Positions 43,501 to 52,150 are shown, counted from the first letter of the stretch. The stretch: 63,572 bases of DNA from Soonwooa sp. (GCF_030151385.1 NZ_JASLDS010000062.1:1-63572); one strand, 5' to 3'. Made by a program: numbers and translations. The notes: a model not told the origin generated them from the sequence alone.

Positions 43501-43773
43501 TTTGTCGTTTAGTATTTAGTTTATGGTTTTTAGTATTTAGCTTTGATTTATACTTTTTAACACAATGAAAAACAAAGTTTAATTCACTTTTAACTTAGAA
43601 AACCACTTCCTTTATTTAACAGAAACAAACTTGTATTTCTTTATTAAATATCACGCTTTTGTTTACCTTTAAGAGGTTTAAAAAAGAGTTTCCTCGTTTA
43701 ACTTTATTTGCCCGAACTCATCTTGTTTTTATTCATTAAATCCAAAAACAAAGCACCAACAACCAAACACTCA
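43501..43773. other. Non-coding gap between metH (C-terminal part) and element C
   Basis: No gene seen. It begins with two copies of TTTAGTATTTAG (43508-43519 and 43529-43540, 21-bp period) on the head side of element C. The rest is AT-rich without a clear terminator or promoter match. Confidence 0.6.
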
Positions 43774-46440
43774 TTACACATCCGAGAGATTCGGAGCTAA
43801 CCATTTTCTTGCAAATTCTATATCCACATTTTTTCGTTCGGCGTAATCCTTCAATTGGTCTTCCGAAATTTTTCCAACCCCGAAATACTTTGATTTAGGA
43901 TTTCCGAAATAGTATCCCGAAACTGCTGCTGTTGGCCACATTGCCAAACTTTCTGTTAAGCTAACGCCGATACTTTCTTCCACTTTTAATAAATCCCAAA
44001 TTGTCAATTTTTCCAAGTGGTCTGGACAAGCAGGGTAACCGGGAGCTGGACGAATTCCTAAATATTTTTCTTTAATCAAATCTTCGTTGTCCAAAGTTTC
44101 GTCTTCCGAATAACCCCAATATTCTGTTCTCACTTTTTTGTGCAGATATTCGGCAAAGGCTTCTGCAAAACGGTCTGCCAAAGCTTTCACCATAATTGCA
44201 TTGTAATCGTCGTTTTGGTCTTCATATTCTTTTGCTAATTCGTCTGCTCCGAAACCAGTACAAACACAGAAAACCCCAAAATAATCTTGCTTACCGATGT
44301 TTTCCGGTGCCACAAAATCCGATAAAGCAAAATATTCTTTACCAGCCGATTTTTTATGCTGTTGTCTCAACGTTCGGAATGTTGAAATCACATTTTGATT
44401 CTCGTCATACACCAAAATATCGTCTTGTTCATTAGCGTTTGCGGGGAAAATTCCGAAAATACCTTTTGCTTTAAAACTTTTTTCTTCAAGGATTTTTTTG
44501 AGCATTAATTTTGCTTCATCAAAAAGTATTGTTGCTTGTTCACCAACTATTTCATCCGTCAAAATATCTGGAAATTTCCCAAACAACTGCCAACTTCTGA
44601 AAAACGGTGACCAGTCGATAAAGTCAATTAAATCATCCAACTTTTGGTCTTCAATAATCGTAATTCCCAATTTTTTCGGAACCGAAATGTTTTCGTTTTC
44701 CCAATCGATTTTAAACTTCTGTTCCCGCGCTTCCGAAATCGAAACATATTCTTTATCGACTTGACGATTCAAGAATTTTTCACGGAAATCTTCGTATTCT
44801 TTTTTCAAATCCAAACCATAAACATTGGATTTTTCTTTGTTTAATAAAGAACTCACCACATTAACCGCTCTGGAAGCATCATTAACATGGATAACTGTGT
44901 TTTTATACTTTGGGTCAATTTTTACCGCAGTGTGCGCTTTGGAAGTCGTTGCACCACCGATCATCAAAGGGAAATCAAGGTTTTGTCTTTCCAATTCTGC
45001 GGCGATATGCACCATTTCGTCCAAGCTTGGCGTAATCAAACCACTCAAACCAATAACGTCCACATTTTCATCAATCGCAGTCTGAATTATTTTTTCGGCA
45101 GGAACCATCACACCCAAATCCACGATTTCGTAATTGTTACAGCCCAAAACAACGCTCACAATATTTTTTCCAATATCGTGAACATCACCTTTTACGGTTG
45201 CCATCAAAACTTTTCCGTTAGTAGGTTTGCTACCATCTTTTGCAGCTTCAATAAATGGTTGTAAGTATGCAACCGCGCGCTTCATTACACGAGCAGACTT
45301 TACTACTTGCGGCAAAAACATTTTTCCACTTCCGAAAAGGTCCCCAACAACGCCCATTCCTGTCATCAAATTAACTTCGATAACGTGAAGTGGTTTTTCT
45401 GCTTGTTGACGGGCAATTTCTACATCTTCCTCGATAAATCGGTCGATTCCTTTGACCAAAGCATGGGTAATTCGGTCTTGCAAAGGAAGTTCTCGCCAAG
45501 ACAAATCTTCGACTTTTTCTTTCTTTGTTGATTTATGCGTTTCGGAATAATCGAGAAGTCTTTCGGTGGCATCATCGCGACGGTCAAGCATTACATCTTC
45601 TACCAATTCCAATAACTCTTTCGGGATTTCGTCATAAACTTCCAACATTGTCGGGTTTACGATTCCCATATTCATCCCGTTTTTGATGGCATGATACAAG
45701 AAAACCGAGTGCATCGCCTCTCTCACGCCATCATTCCCACGAAACGAAAACGAAACATTAGAAACGCCGCCGCTCACCGAAACATGTGGAAGATTTTCGC
45801 GAACCCATTTTGTTGCTTCAATGAAATCAATCGCATTGCGACGATGTTCTTCCATTCCCGTTGCTACAGGGAAAATATTCAAATCGAAAATAATATCCTC
45901 GGCAGGGAAACCAACTTTTTTGACCAAAATATCATACGAACGTTTCGAAATTTCTATTCTTCGTTCGTAATTGTCAGCTTGTCCAACTTCGTCAAACGCC
46001 ATGATAATCGCCGCCGCACCATAACGTTTTATAGCTTTTGCGTGTTTGATGAATTCTTCTTCACCTTCTTTCAACGAAATGGAATTCACGACAGGTTTTC
46101 CTTGAACAACTTGAAGTCCAGCCTCCAAAATTTCCCATTTTGAAGAGTCTATCATAATCGGAATTCTCGCAATATCCGGCTCCGAAGCGATAAGGTTGAG
46201 GAACTTCACCATCGAGGCTTTTCCGTCCAATAATCCATCATCGAAATTGACATCCAAAATCTGGGCGCCACCTTCAACTTGATTTCTGGCAATATCCAAA
46301 GCTTCCGCAAATTTTTCCTCCTTTATCAAGCGAAGAAATTTTTTGGAACCCGCAACATTGGTTCTTTCACCAACGTTGATAAAGTTGCTTTCGGGTGTTA
46401 TGATGAGCGGCTCTAATCCGCTGAGTTTTAAATATTTCAT
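43774..46440 (-). CDS. metH: Methionine synthase, C-terminal part (pterin, cobalamin and activation domains)
   Basis: 888 aa from the ATG at 46440 (MKYLKLSGLEPL). The pterin-binding domain comes first (NVGERTNVAGSKKF, ILDVNFDDG), then the cobalamin-binding domain with GDVHDIGKNIV, whose His is the lower cobalt ligand, and GLSGLITPS. The AdoMet-binding reactivation domain follows (RPAPGYPACPDH). It transfers methyl from methyl-THF to homocysteine together with the separately encoded homocysteine-binding unit 75 bp upstream. An in-frame ATG at 46479 adds 13 residues without family similarity. This split form is common in Flavobacteriia. Confidence 0.95.
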   Translation of the reverse strand: MKYLKLSGLEPLIITPESNFINVGERTNVAGSKKFLRLIKEEKFAEALDIARNQVEGGAQILDVNFDDGLLDGKASMVKFLNLIASEPDIARIPIMIDSSKWEILEAGLQVVQGKPVVNSISLKEGEEEFIKHAKAIKRYGAAAIIMAFDEVGQADNYERRIEISKRSYDILVKKVGFPAEDIIFDLNIFPVATGMEEHRRNAIDFIEATKWVRENLPHVSVSGGVSNVSFSFRGNDGVREAMHSVFLYHAIKNGMNMGIVNPTMLEVYDEIPKELLELVEDVMLDRRDDATERLLDYSETHKSTKKEKVEDLSWRELPLQDRITHALVKGIDRFIEEDVEIARQQAEKPLHVIEVNLMTGMGVVGDLFGSGKMFLPQVVKSARVMKRAVAYLQPFIEAAKDGSKPTNGKVLMATVKGDVHDIGKNIVSVVLGCNNYEIVDLGVMVPAEKIIQTAIDENVDVIGLSGLITPSLDEMVHIAAELERQNLDFPLMIGGATTSKAHTAVKIDPKYKNTVIHVNDASRAVNVVSSLLNKEKSNVYGLDLKKEYEDFREKFLNRQVDKEYVSISEAREQKFKIDWENENISVPKKLGITIIEDQKLDDLIDFIDWSPFFRSWQLFGKFPDILTDEIVGEQATILFDEAKLMLKKILEEKSFKAKGIFGIFPANANEQDDILVYDENQNVISTFRTLRQQHKKSAGKEYFALSDFVAPENIGKQDYFGVFCVCTGFGADELAKEYEDQNDDYNAIMVKALADRFAEAFAEYLHKKVRTEYWGYSEDETLDNEDLIKEKYLGIRPAPGYPACPDHLEKLTIWDLLKVEESIGVSLTESLAMWPTAAVSGYYFGNPKSKYFGVGKISEDQLKDYAERKNVDIEFARKWLAPNLSDV

Positions 46441-46515
46441 ATTATGATTTACCAATGAAACAATGTGACAGTTTACCAATCAGGTTTTTGCATTTATCGT
46501 TACATTGCTACATTT

Positions 46516-47526
46516 TTATACTGTTACATTTAATGGTCTTGGTTTATAATCTTTCACCAAATCGGCAATGGCTTTTATGTGGGGAGGCGTTGTTCCACAG
46601 CAACCTCCGATAATGTTGATAAGATTTTTGTCTACATATTCTTTAACTTGAGCTGCCATTTGTTCTGGAGTTTCATCATATTGACCAAAAGCATTCGGCA
46701 AACCTGCATTCGGATACGCCGAAATAAAAAATTCCGAGTTGCTGGAAATAGTCTCCAAATATGGCGTCAATTGCTTAGCTCCCAAAGCGCAGTTGAAACC
46801 TACACTCAACAAATCTAAATGCGAAACCGAAATTAAAAATGCTTCTGCTGTTTGTCCACTCAATGTTCGACCTGATGCATCTGTAATCGTCCCTGAAACC
46901 ATGATTGGTATTCGAATGTTGCGTTCTTCTGCAATTTCGTCGATAGCGAAAAGTGCTGCTTTTGCATTTAGTGTGTCAAAAATAGTTTCCACCAAAAGAA
47001 TATCTGAACCGCCGTCCAACAAAGCTTCTGCTTGTTGTTTGTAAGCTATTCTTAATTCATCAAATGTAATCGCTCGATATCCGGGATCGTTAACATCGGG
47101 ACTTAAACTGGCAGTTTTGTTAGTTGGACCTATTGAACCTGCGACAAATCTTGGTTTATCGGGATTTTGCGCGGTAAATTTGTCGCAGACTTTACGTGCT
47201 ATTTTTGCAGATTCGTAGTTTAGTTCGTAAACCAATTCTTCCATGTGGTAATCTGCCATCGCAATGGTTGTCCCTGAAAAAGTGTTGGTCTCCAAAATGT
47301 CTGCGCCTGCCTCTAAATATTGTCTGTGAACTTCTTCAATGGCTTGTGGTTGCGTTAAAGACAATAAATCATTGTTTCCTTTTACAGGAGATTTCCAATC
47401 TTTGAAACGTTCGCCCCGATAGTCTTCTTCCTCGAAACCATATCGTTGAAGCATGGTTCCCATTGCGCCATCCAAAACGAGAATTCGTTCTGAAAGAGCT
47501 TTATATAATTGGTCTGAATTGTTCAT
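46516..47526 (-). CDS. Methionine synthase, N-terminal homocysteine S-methyltransferase unit
   Basis: 336 aa. It shows the N-terminal LDGAMGTMLQRYG, the TIM-barrel motifs ETNTFSGTT and AGSIGPTNKTAS, and the zinc ligands in VGFNCALGA and GGCCGTTP. It corresponds to the first module of full-length MetH and stops before the pterin domain, which the next gene encodes. A natural stop and a 75-bp gap show two separate proteins rather than a frameshift, since both reading frames are intact and standard for the phylum. Confidence 0.94.
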   Translation of the reverse strand: MNNSDQLYKALSERILVLDGAMGTMLQRYGFEEEDYRGERFKDWKSPVKGNNDLLSLTQPQAIEEVHRQYLEAGADILETNTFSGTTIAMADYHMEELVYELNYESAKIARKVCDKFTAQNPDKPRFVAGSIGPTNKTASLSPDVNDPGYRAITFDELRIAYKQQAEALLDGGSDILLVETIFDTLNAKAALFAIDEIAEERNIRIPIMVSGTITDASGRTLSGQTAEAFLISVSHLDLLSVGFNCALGAKQLTPYLETISSNSEFFISAYPNAGLPNAFGQYDETPEQMAAQVKEYVDKNLINIIGGCCGTTPPHIKAIADLVKDYKPRPLNVTV

Positions 47527-47544
47527 TTCTTTATTTTGTTATTT

Positions 47545-47875
47545 CCTTGGGTTGTACCTCAGGTTATTAATTTTGAATCCTTCTTTCCCATGGGTTTCAC
47601 CCAAGGTTATGAATATTGAATCCTTCGGATTCGTTTTGTGTTATTTTTTTTCCACGGGTTGCACCCGTGGCTATTATAGTTGAATCCTTCGGATTCCCAT
47701 ATCCTTTTTTTCTTCTCCATGGGTTTCACCCATGGTTATAGATATTGAATCCTTCGGATTCGCACTGTGTTATTTTTTTCCATTGACAACATCTATGGTT
47801 AGCAATGTTGAATCCTTCGGATTCTCGTGGTATTAATTCTTTTTTTATGTTTCTCATTAAATCCTTCTGATTTTT
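47545..47875. repeat. Tandem array of twin-hairpin units, array 1
   Basis: Four clear units start at 47588, 47652, 47717 and 47780 (63-65 bp period), with degenerate units at 47545 and ~47850. Each has hairpin I (CCATGGGTTTCACCCATGG, in unit 3 CCACGGGTTGCACCCGTGG), a 10-12 nt spacer, then hairpin II GAATCCTTCGGATTC. Stem changes in hairpin I are compensated. The array fills most of the 533-bp gap 47527-48059 with element D. It is non-coding. Confidence 0.88.
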
Positions 47876-47906
47876 TTCTTGATTTCATGGGAGAAAATTT
47901 TCTATT

Positions 47907-48046
47907 TAGCCCCGATGGAAGCGGCATCCTTTTTTGCTTTTTACTTATTTTTCTTTTTAGATCTTCGTTGGCTAAAGCAAAAAAGATATAGCGGAAAGCG
48001 GGTGGGAATTTTCTTTCGAAGCCGAAATCTTGATGCTCCTAAAAAA
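47907..48046 (+). repeat. Extragenic frame-and-hairpin element, copy D
   Basis: Head TAGCCCCGATGGAAGCGGC + ATCC, perfect 11-bp inner stem TTTTTTGCTTT (47930-47940) / AAAGCAAAAAA (47974-47984), then GATATAGCGGAAAGCGGG and a tail ending GATGCTCCTAAAAAA. The 3' end reaches to within 14 bp of the metZ stop. Confidence 0.82.
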
Positions 48047-48059
48047 TCATATTCAAATC

Positions 48060-49229
48060 TTAATCTAAGGCTTGTTTTAAGTCTGCGATTATGTCGTCCA
48101 CATTTTCCAAACCGACTGAGCAGCGCACCAAACCTGCCGTGATTCCGACTTCGTTGCGCTCGTCTTCTGAAAGCTTGGAATGCGTTGTGGAAGCGGGATG
48201 TGTAACAATCGTCCTCGTATCACCAAGGTTTGCGGAAAGTGAGCACATTTTGATTTTGTTGAGGAAATTGCGACCGCCTTCGATGCCACCTTTGATTTCG
48301 AAAGCGACGATGTTTCCGCCTAATTTCATTTGCTTTTTTGCGATTTCGTAGCTTGGATGGGATTTTAAAAACGGATATTTCACCAAGTCCACATTTGGAT
48401 GGGATTCTAAAAATTCGGCAACTTTGAGTGCGTTTTCACAATGTTTTTCTACACGAATTGCTAAAGTTTCCAAACTTTTACTCAAAACCCAAGCGTTGAA
48501 TGGCGACATCGCAGGTCCCGTGTTTCTCGCAAAAAGATAAATTTCACGAATCAAGTCGGCCTTACCAACTGCCACGCCGCCTAGAACTCGACCTTGACCA
48601 TCGATTAACTTGGTTGCCGAATGCACGACAATATCCGCTCCATATTTTATGGGCTGCTGCAAATATGGTGTCGCAAAACAGTTGTCAACGATGAAAATAA
48701 GATTGTGCTTCTTCGCAATTTGACCGAAAAATTCTAAATCTAAAACTTCAATCGCAGGATTGGTAGGCGATTCTAAATATAAAATTTTGGTATTTGGTTG
48801 GATATATTTTTCGACATTCTCTGCGTCCTCAGCTTTGAAATACGATGTTTCGATATTCCATTTTGGGAAGTATTTCGTGAATAACGTATGCGTTGAGCCA
48901 AACACTGATTGACAGCTGACAATATGGTCGCCAGCGCTCAACAAAGCTGCGAAAGTGGAATAAATTGCTGCCATTCCCGTTGCGAAAGCATACCCCGATT
49001 CAGCACCTTCCATTAATGTAATTTTGTCGATGAATTCTGTGACATTTGGGTTTGAAAATCGGCTATATAAATTTTTATCTTTTTCCTCGGCGAAGCTTGC
49101 GCGCATATCTTCAGCATCTTCAAATACGAAGCTTGACGTTAAATATAACGGCGTTGAATGCTCATCGAACTGCGTTCTTTCGGTTTGAGTTCTGATGGCG
49201 AGGGTTTCAAAATTTTTGTCTGTGCTCAT
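48060..49229 (-). CDS. metZ: O-succinylhomoserine sulfhydrylase-type PLP enzyme
   Basis: 389 aa, the length of MetZ/MetB rather than MetY. PLP-binding lysine is in VVHSATKLIDGQGRVLGG, the aspartate in IVDNCFATPYLQQP, and the C-terminal THPASTTHSKL and GLVRCSVGLEN motifs are conserved. The LIDGQGR segment is typical of the sulfhydrylase group, giving homocysteine from an acylated homoserine and sulfide. A cystathionine synthase activity cannot be excluded. It is separated from hom by repeat array 2 (238 bp), so co-transcription is uncertain. Confidence 0.88.
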   Translation of the reverse strand: MSTDKNFETLAIRTQTERTQFDEHSTPLYLTSSFVFEDAEDMRASFAEEKDKNLYSRFSNPNVTEFIDKITLMEGAESGYAFATGMAAIYSTFAALLSAGDHIVSCQSVFGSTHTLFTKYFPKWNIETSYFKAEDAENVEKYIQPNTKILYLESPTNPAIEVLDLEFFGQIAKKHNLIFIVDNCFATPYLQQPIKYGADIVVHSATKLIDGQGRVLGGVAVGKADLIREIYLFARNTGPAMSPFNAWVLSKSLETLAIRVEKHCENALKVAEFLESHPNVDLVKYPFLKSHPSYEIAKKQMKLGGNIVAFEIKGGIEGGRNFLNKIKMCSLSANLGDTRTIVTHPASTTHSKLSEDERNEVGITAGLVRCSVGLENVDDIIADLKQALD

Positions 49230-49257
49230 GTTTTCTTGTAGTTTTTGCCTATCATAG

Positions 49258-49402
49258 TCGCAAGGTTGTGTCCTGCGTTACGGTAATTAAGCCCTTTGGG
49301 CTTTTTTGATTTGTTTTTAAATTACAGGGTTTATCCTATGTTATTGTTTTTCTTCACAGGTTTTCACCCTGTGCTAAGGATATTACGCCCCTTCGGGGCT
49401 TT
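49258..49402. repeat. Twin-hairpin units, array 2
   Basis: Two recognisable units and one remnant with the same plan as array 1. Unit 1 is CGCAAGGTTGTGTCCTGCG then AAGCCCTTTGGGCTT (49289-49303). The remnant is ACAGGGTTTATCCTATGT. Unit 3 is CACAGGTTTTCACCCTGTG (49355-49373) then GCCCCTTCGGGGC (49387-49399). Stem sequences differ from array 1 while pairing is kept. Confidence 0.78.
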
Positions 49403-49467
49403 CTATTGTGCTGATTAATATTATTTTGATTAAAAATCTGCAATCTTAGTTCTAAAAACTATTAATC

Positions 49468-51006
49468 TTACTTTGTTTCACTTACTCTTAAAATATCACC
49501 GAAAACACCACGGGCAGTAACTTTTGCTCCTGCACCTGCTCCCATAATGACAATTGGATTTTCGCCGTAACTTTCGGTGTAGATTTCAAAAATGGAATCG
49601 GAACCTTTTAATTGTCCTAAAGCGGAATTGGCAGGAACGGAAATTAGTTTCACATCCAATTTGCCTTTGTCTTGCCTTAAATCTCCATGTAAATCGCCAA
49701 CATAACGCAAAACATGATTTGGCTCTTGCTCGTCTTTTATTTTTTGGAAAGTTTCGTCTAATTCATCAATTCTTGTTAAGAACTCGTCTTTTGAAATTGG
49801 AAGAAGTGGTTCTGTAACTAAGTTTTTGATGTTGATGTCTTCGAATTCGTTGATTAAATCCAATTCACGAGCGAGAATCAATAGTTTTCTTGCAACATCG
49901 TTTCCAGAAAGGTCTTCTCTAGGGTCTGGCTCGGTAAAACCTTTGTCCATTGCTTCTTTTACAATGGTTGAAAATTTCTCATCACGAACGGAAAATTGGT
50001 TGAAAACGTAACTTAGTGTTCCAGAGAAAACGCCTTTGATTCTTGTAATGTCTTCACCAGAAAGGTGAAGTAATTTTATCGTATCAATCAACGGCAAACC
50101 CGCACCAACATTGGTTTCATACAAATACTTTTTATTATTTTTTGCAAGTTGCGTTCTGAAATTTCGATAATCCGAAATAGGTAAGGTGTTGAAAATTTTA
50201 TTTGAAGAAACAACATCAAAACCGTTTTCAACAAATTCGGTATAGTTTTTTACAAAAGCTGGACTTGCGGTATTGTCAACAACGATGAGGTTTTCGAGGT
50301 TGTGCTCTTTTGTGTAATCAATCAGCTCCATGATGTTGGTATCTGTATTCGAGTAATTAATCTTTTGTCTCCAATCGCTCCCAAAGCCAGATTTGTTCAA
50401 AGCCATTTTTTTAGAATTCGAAATCGCAACGACTTTAAGGTCAATTCTTTTTCGATTTAGGATGTCATAAGCTGAATCTAAAATCTGCTCAATAAGTGTT
50501 GAACCAACATTTCCATGGCCGATTAAAGCTAAATGAACAACTTTTGGTTTACCGAAAAGTTCTGTTTCGATAATGTTTTGTGTGATTTCGCTTTGGTTAT
50601 CTGTTACGACAATATTCACTCGGCCTGTTGAAGAGACTTGGTTAAGTAGTAAAGGATAAATCTTATTGCGTTGAAGCTCTGATAATATTTTTGCATTTTG
50701 TTCCGAAACAAATCCAAGAACACAAAGGTTGTCAATGCTGTAAATATTGCTTACAACGCCAGATAATTTTTCGTCTTGAAATTCCTTTGAAAGTAAAGCC
50801 ACGGCGTCTTCGGCATCTTTCTCGTCAACTAAAACTGAAACACCGTTTTCGATAGCTTGTTGTGAAATAACGCCCACACTGATGCCGCCTTTATTAAGTG
50901 TTGTGAAGATTCTGGAATCGATGCCGATTTGTCCAAGAAAGTCTTTGCCTTCAAAGTTGACTAAAGCTTTCTTTCTGTATATACTGATTGGATTTTGGTC
51001 TGTCAT
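49468..51006 (-). CDS. Homoserine dehydrogenase with N-terminal ACT domains (no aspartokinase)
   Basis: 512 aa. Residues ~20-150 form ACT-type regulatory repeats (DFLGQIGIDSRIF, GGISVGVISQQA, LCVLGFVSEQNAKILSEL) as in the linker of ThrA/MetL. The NAD(P)-binding motif HLALIGHGNVGS is at ~158-169, and the catalytic NVGAGLPLIDTIK and ITRIKGVFSGTLSYV follow. It looks like bifunctional ThrA without the aspartokinase module. It reduces aspartate semialdehyde to homoserine, the substrate of MetX encoded 6 nt upstream. The ACT repeats predict feedback control by an amino acid. Confidence 0.93.
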   Translation of the reverse strand: MTDQNPISIYRKKALVNFEGKDFLGQIGIDSRIFTTLNKGGISVGVISQQAIENGVSVLVDEKDAEDAVALLSKEFQDEKLSGVVSNIYSIDNLCVLGFVSEQNAKILSELQRNKIYPLLLNQVSSTGRVNIVVTDNQSEITQNIIETELFGKPKVVHLALIGHGNVGSTLIEQILDSAYDILNRKRIDLKVVAISNSKKMALNKSGFGSDWRQKINYSNTDTNIMELIDYTKEHNLENLIVVDNTASPAFVKNYTEFVENGFDVVSSNKIFNTLPISDYRNFRTQLAKNNKKYLYETNVGAGLPLIDTIKLLHLSGEDITRIKGVFSGTLSYVFNQFSVRDEKFSTIVKEAMDKGFTEPDPREDLSGNDVARKLLILARELDLINEFEDINIKNLVTEPLLPISKDEFLTRIDELDETFQKIKDEQEPNHVLRYVGDLHGDLRQDKGKLDVKLISVPANSALGQLKGSDSIFEIYTESYGENPIVIMGAGAGAKVTARGVFGDILRVSETK

Positions 51007-51012
51007 TTTGTT

Positions 51013-51972
51013 CTAATAAATAGGTTTTAATAATTCTTGCAATTGTTCGTATTCCATTAAAAATGCGTCGTGGCCGTGGATAGAAACAATTTCGTCGTAG
51101 AAAATATCTTTTTTATGTGTTTTTATTTTTTCGTAGCATTTCTTGATTTCGGACGCTGGAAAAAACAAATCTGTGTTAATGGCAATGAGGTTGATGCTTG
51201 CTTTTATTTTGGATAAAGCTTTTTCGTTGGTATCTACTGTCATCAAAAGATGATTCATCAATTTGTAAGCTTTTAAACTAAATCTTTCGTTGAGGCTTTT
51301 TCCGTGGTAGATTAACCAATCTTCGGATTCGCGCCTGCTGCTGTCTTTTGTTAGCTTGTCATCAAATCTTTCATTAAGCGATTCTGGCGTTCTGTAACAA
51401 AGCATGGCGTGTGCTCTTGCTTTTTCCAAAGGTTTTTCTGGCGATTCTAAAAGATATTTTTGAACCAGACATTGTGCGTTTAGCCAATCGTGGGTTTTGT
51501 AATCTGAAGCAATTGGTATAAAGTTTTCGCTGATTTTTGGATTGATGGCGAGCATTTCCCAGCCAATAGAGCCTCCTAAAGAACCTCCGATGATGCTGTG
51601 TAGTGTCTTGATTTCTAGATTTTCTAAACCTTGTAAGAAAATTGCGGCAATATCTTTGGTGGTCAAATCTTCGTAATTGTCAATAAAGAAATTGTTGTAA
51701 CCGTTTCCGGGGATATTAAAACTAATGATAGTGTACTTTTTGGTCGAGATTATTTTTTGAGGTCCAATAATGTTTTTCCACCAACCTTTGCTTCCAGAAA
51801 CTGTTGAGTTGCCAGTCAAAGCGTGGTTAACTAATACGATAGGTGCGGTACCAAGGGCTTTTCCGAATACCTCGTAGCTTAAAGGGATGTCAAAATTCTT
51901 TCCTGAAAAGGATTTGTACTTAATGTCTGTAGTTAAAAGTTCTTTTTTCAATGCTTTAATATTTTTTTTCAT
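51013..51972 (-). CDS. metX: Homoserine O-acyltransferase (MetX-type alpha/beta hydrolase)
   Basis: 319 aa. It shows LVNHALTGNST (oxyanion region), nucleophile Ser in IIGGSLGGSIGWEM, catalytic Asp in AINTDLFFPA and His in HGHDAFLMEYEQL. It acylates homoserine, most likely with acetyl-CoA; acetyl versus succinyl specificity is not settled by these motifs and metZ would suit a succinyl product. It is a little shorter than the usual ~350 aa but all active-site motifs are present. It is the first gene after a SAM-I riboswitch and lies 6 nt before hom. Confidence 0.92.
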   Translation of the reverse strand: MKKNIKALKKELLTTDIKYKSFSGKNFDIPLSYEVFGKALGTAPIVLVNHALTGNSTVSGSKGWWKNIIGPQKIISTKKYTIISFNIPGNGYNNFFIDNYEDLTTKDIAAIFLQGLENLEIKTLHSIIGGSLGGSIGWEMLAINPKISENFIPIASDYKTHDWLNAQCLVQKYLLESPEKPLEKARAHAMLCYRTPESLNERFDDKLTKDSSRRESEDWLIYHGKSLNERFSLKAYKLMNHLLMTVDTNEKALSKIKASINLIAINTDLFFPASEIKKCYEKIKTHKKDIFYDEIVSIHGHDAFLMEYEQLQELLKPIY

Positions 51973-52013
51973 TGAAAATGCCTCTAAGAATGGCTGAGTA
52001 AAGAACTTCAGTT

Positions 52014-52114
52014 GTTATCTCTCCAAATACATGGTAGAACGTAGCACCTTCTTCGCTTTCGCAAAGGGTTGCTAAGGTTTCACAGGGTCTAGTCCCTCAA
52101 CCTTTCTGGATAAC
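52014..52114 (-). ncRNA. SAM-I (S-box) riboswitch upstream of metX
   Basis: On the minus strand P1 pairs GTTATC (52114-52109) with GATAAC (52019-52014). The S-box core reads CCAGAAAGGTTGAGGGACTA then GACCCTGTGAAACCTTAGCA, followed by the GGTGCTACGTTC arm. The 41 nt between aptamer and ATG hold no T-run and no strong hairpin, but do hold AGAGG about 11 nt before the ATG. Control may therefore act on translation. Confidence 0.94.
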
Positions 52115-52142
52115 ATTTTCAATATGTGAATGAACGGTAGTG

Positions 52143-52150
52143 CAAATATA
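52143..52150 (-). promoter_or_regulatory. -7 box TATATTTG of the metX riboswitch transcript
   Basis: A perfect TAnnTTTG box on the minus strand, 28 nt before the aptamer. The gap 51973-52433 otherwise holds the riboswitch and an operator-like repeat, and is AT-rich. Confidence 0.6.

Noticed and set aside
47545..47875. Possible CRISPR array
   Set aside because: Units are themselves two hairpins with a ~64-bp period and related, AT-rich linkers; there are no unique spacers of constant length and no cas genes.
34508..48046. Insertion sequence remnants or integron attC sites as explanation for elements A-E
   Set aside because: No transposase or integron integrase frame is present, and the ends do not carry an attC core. 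The relation to a distant transposase stays open, so they are reported as repeats only.
47453..48142. Plus-strand frames over the repeat region (76 and 87 codons)
   Set aside because: They are translations of the twin-hairpin units and element D, with no coding signature.
49289..49307. Intrinsic terminator of the hom-metX operon
   Set aside because: AAGCCCTTTGGGCTT has its T-run only on the plus strand, the wrong direction for hom; it is part of repeat array 2.
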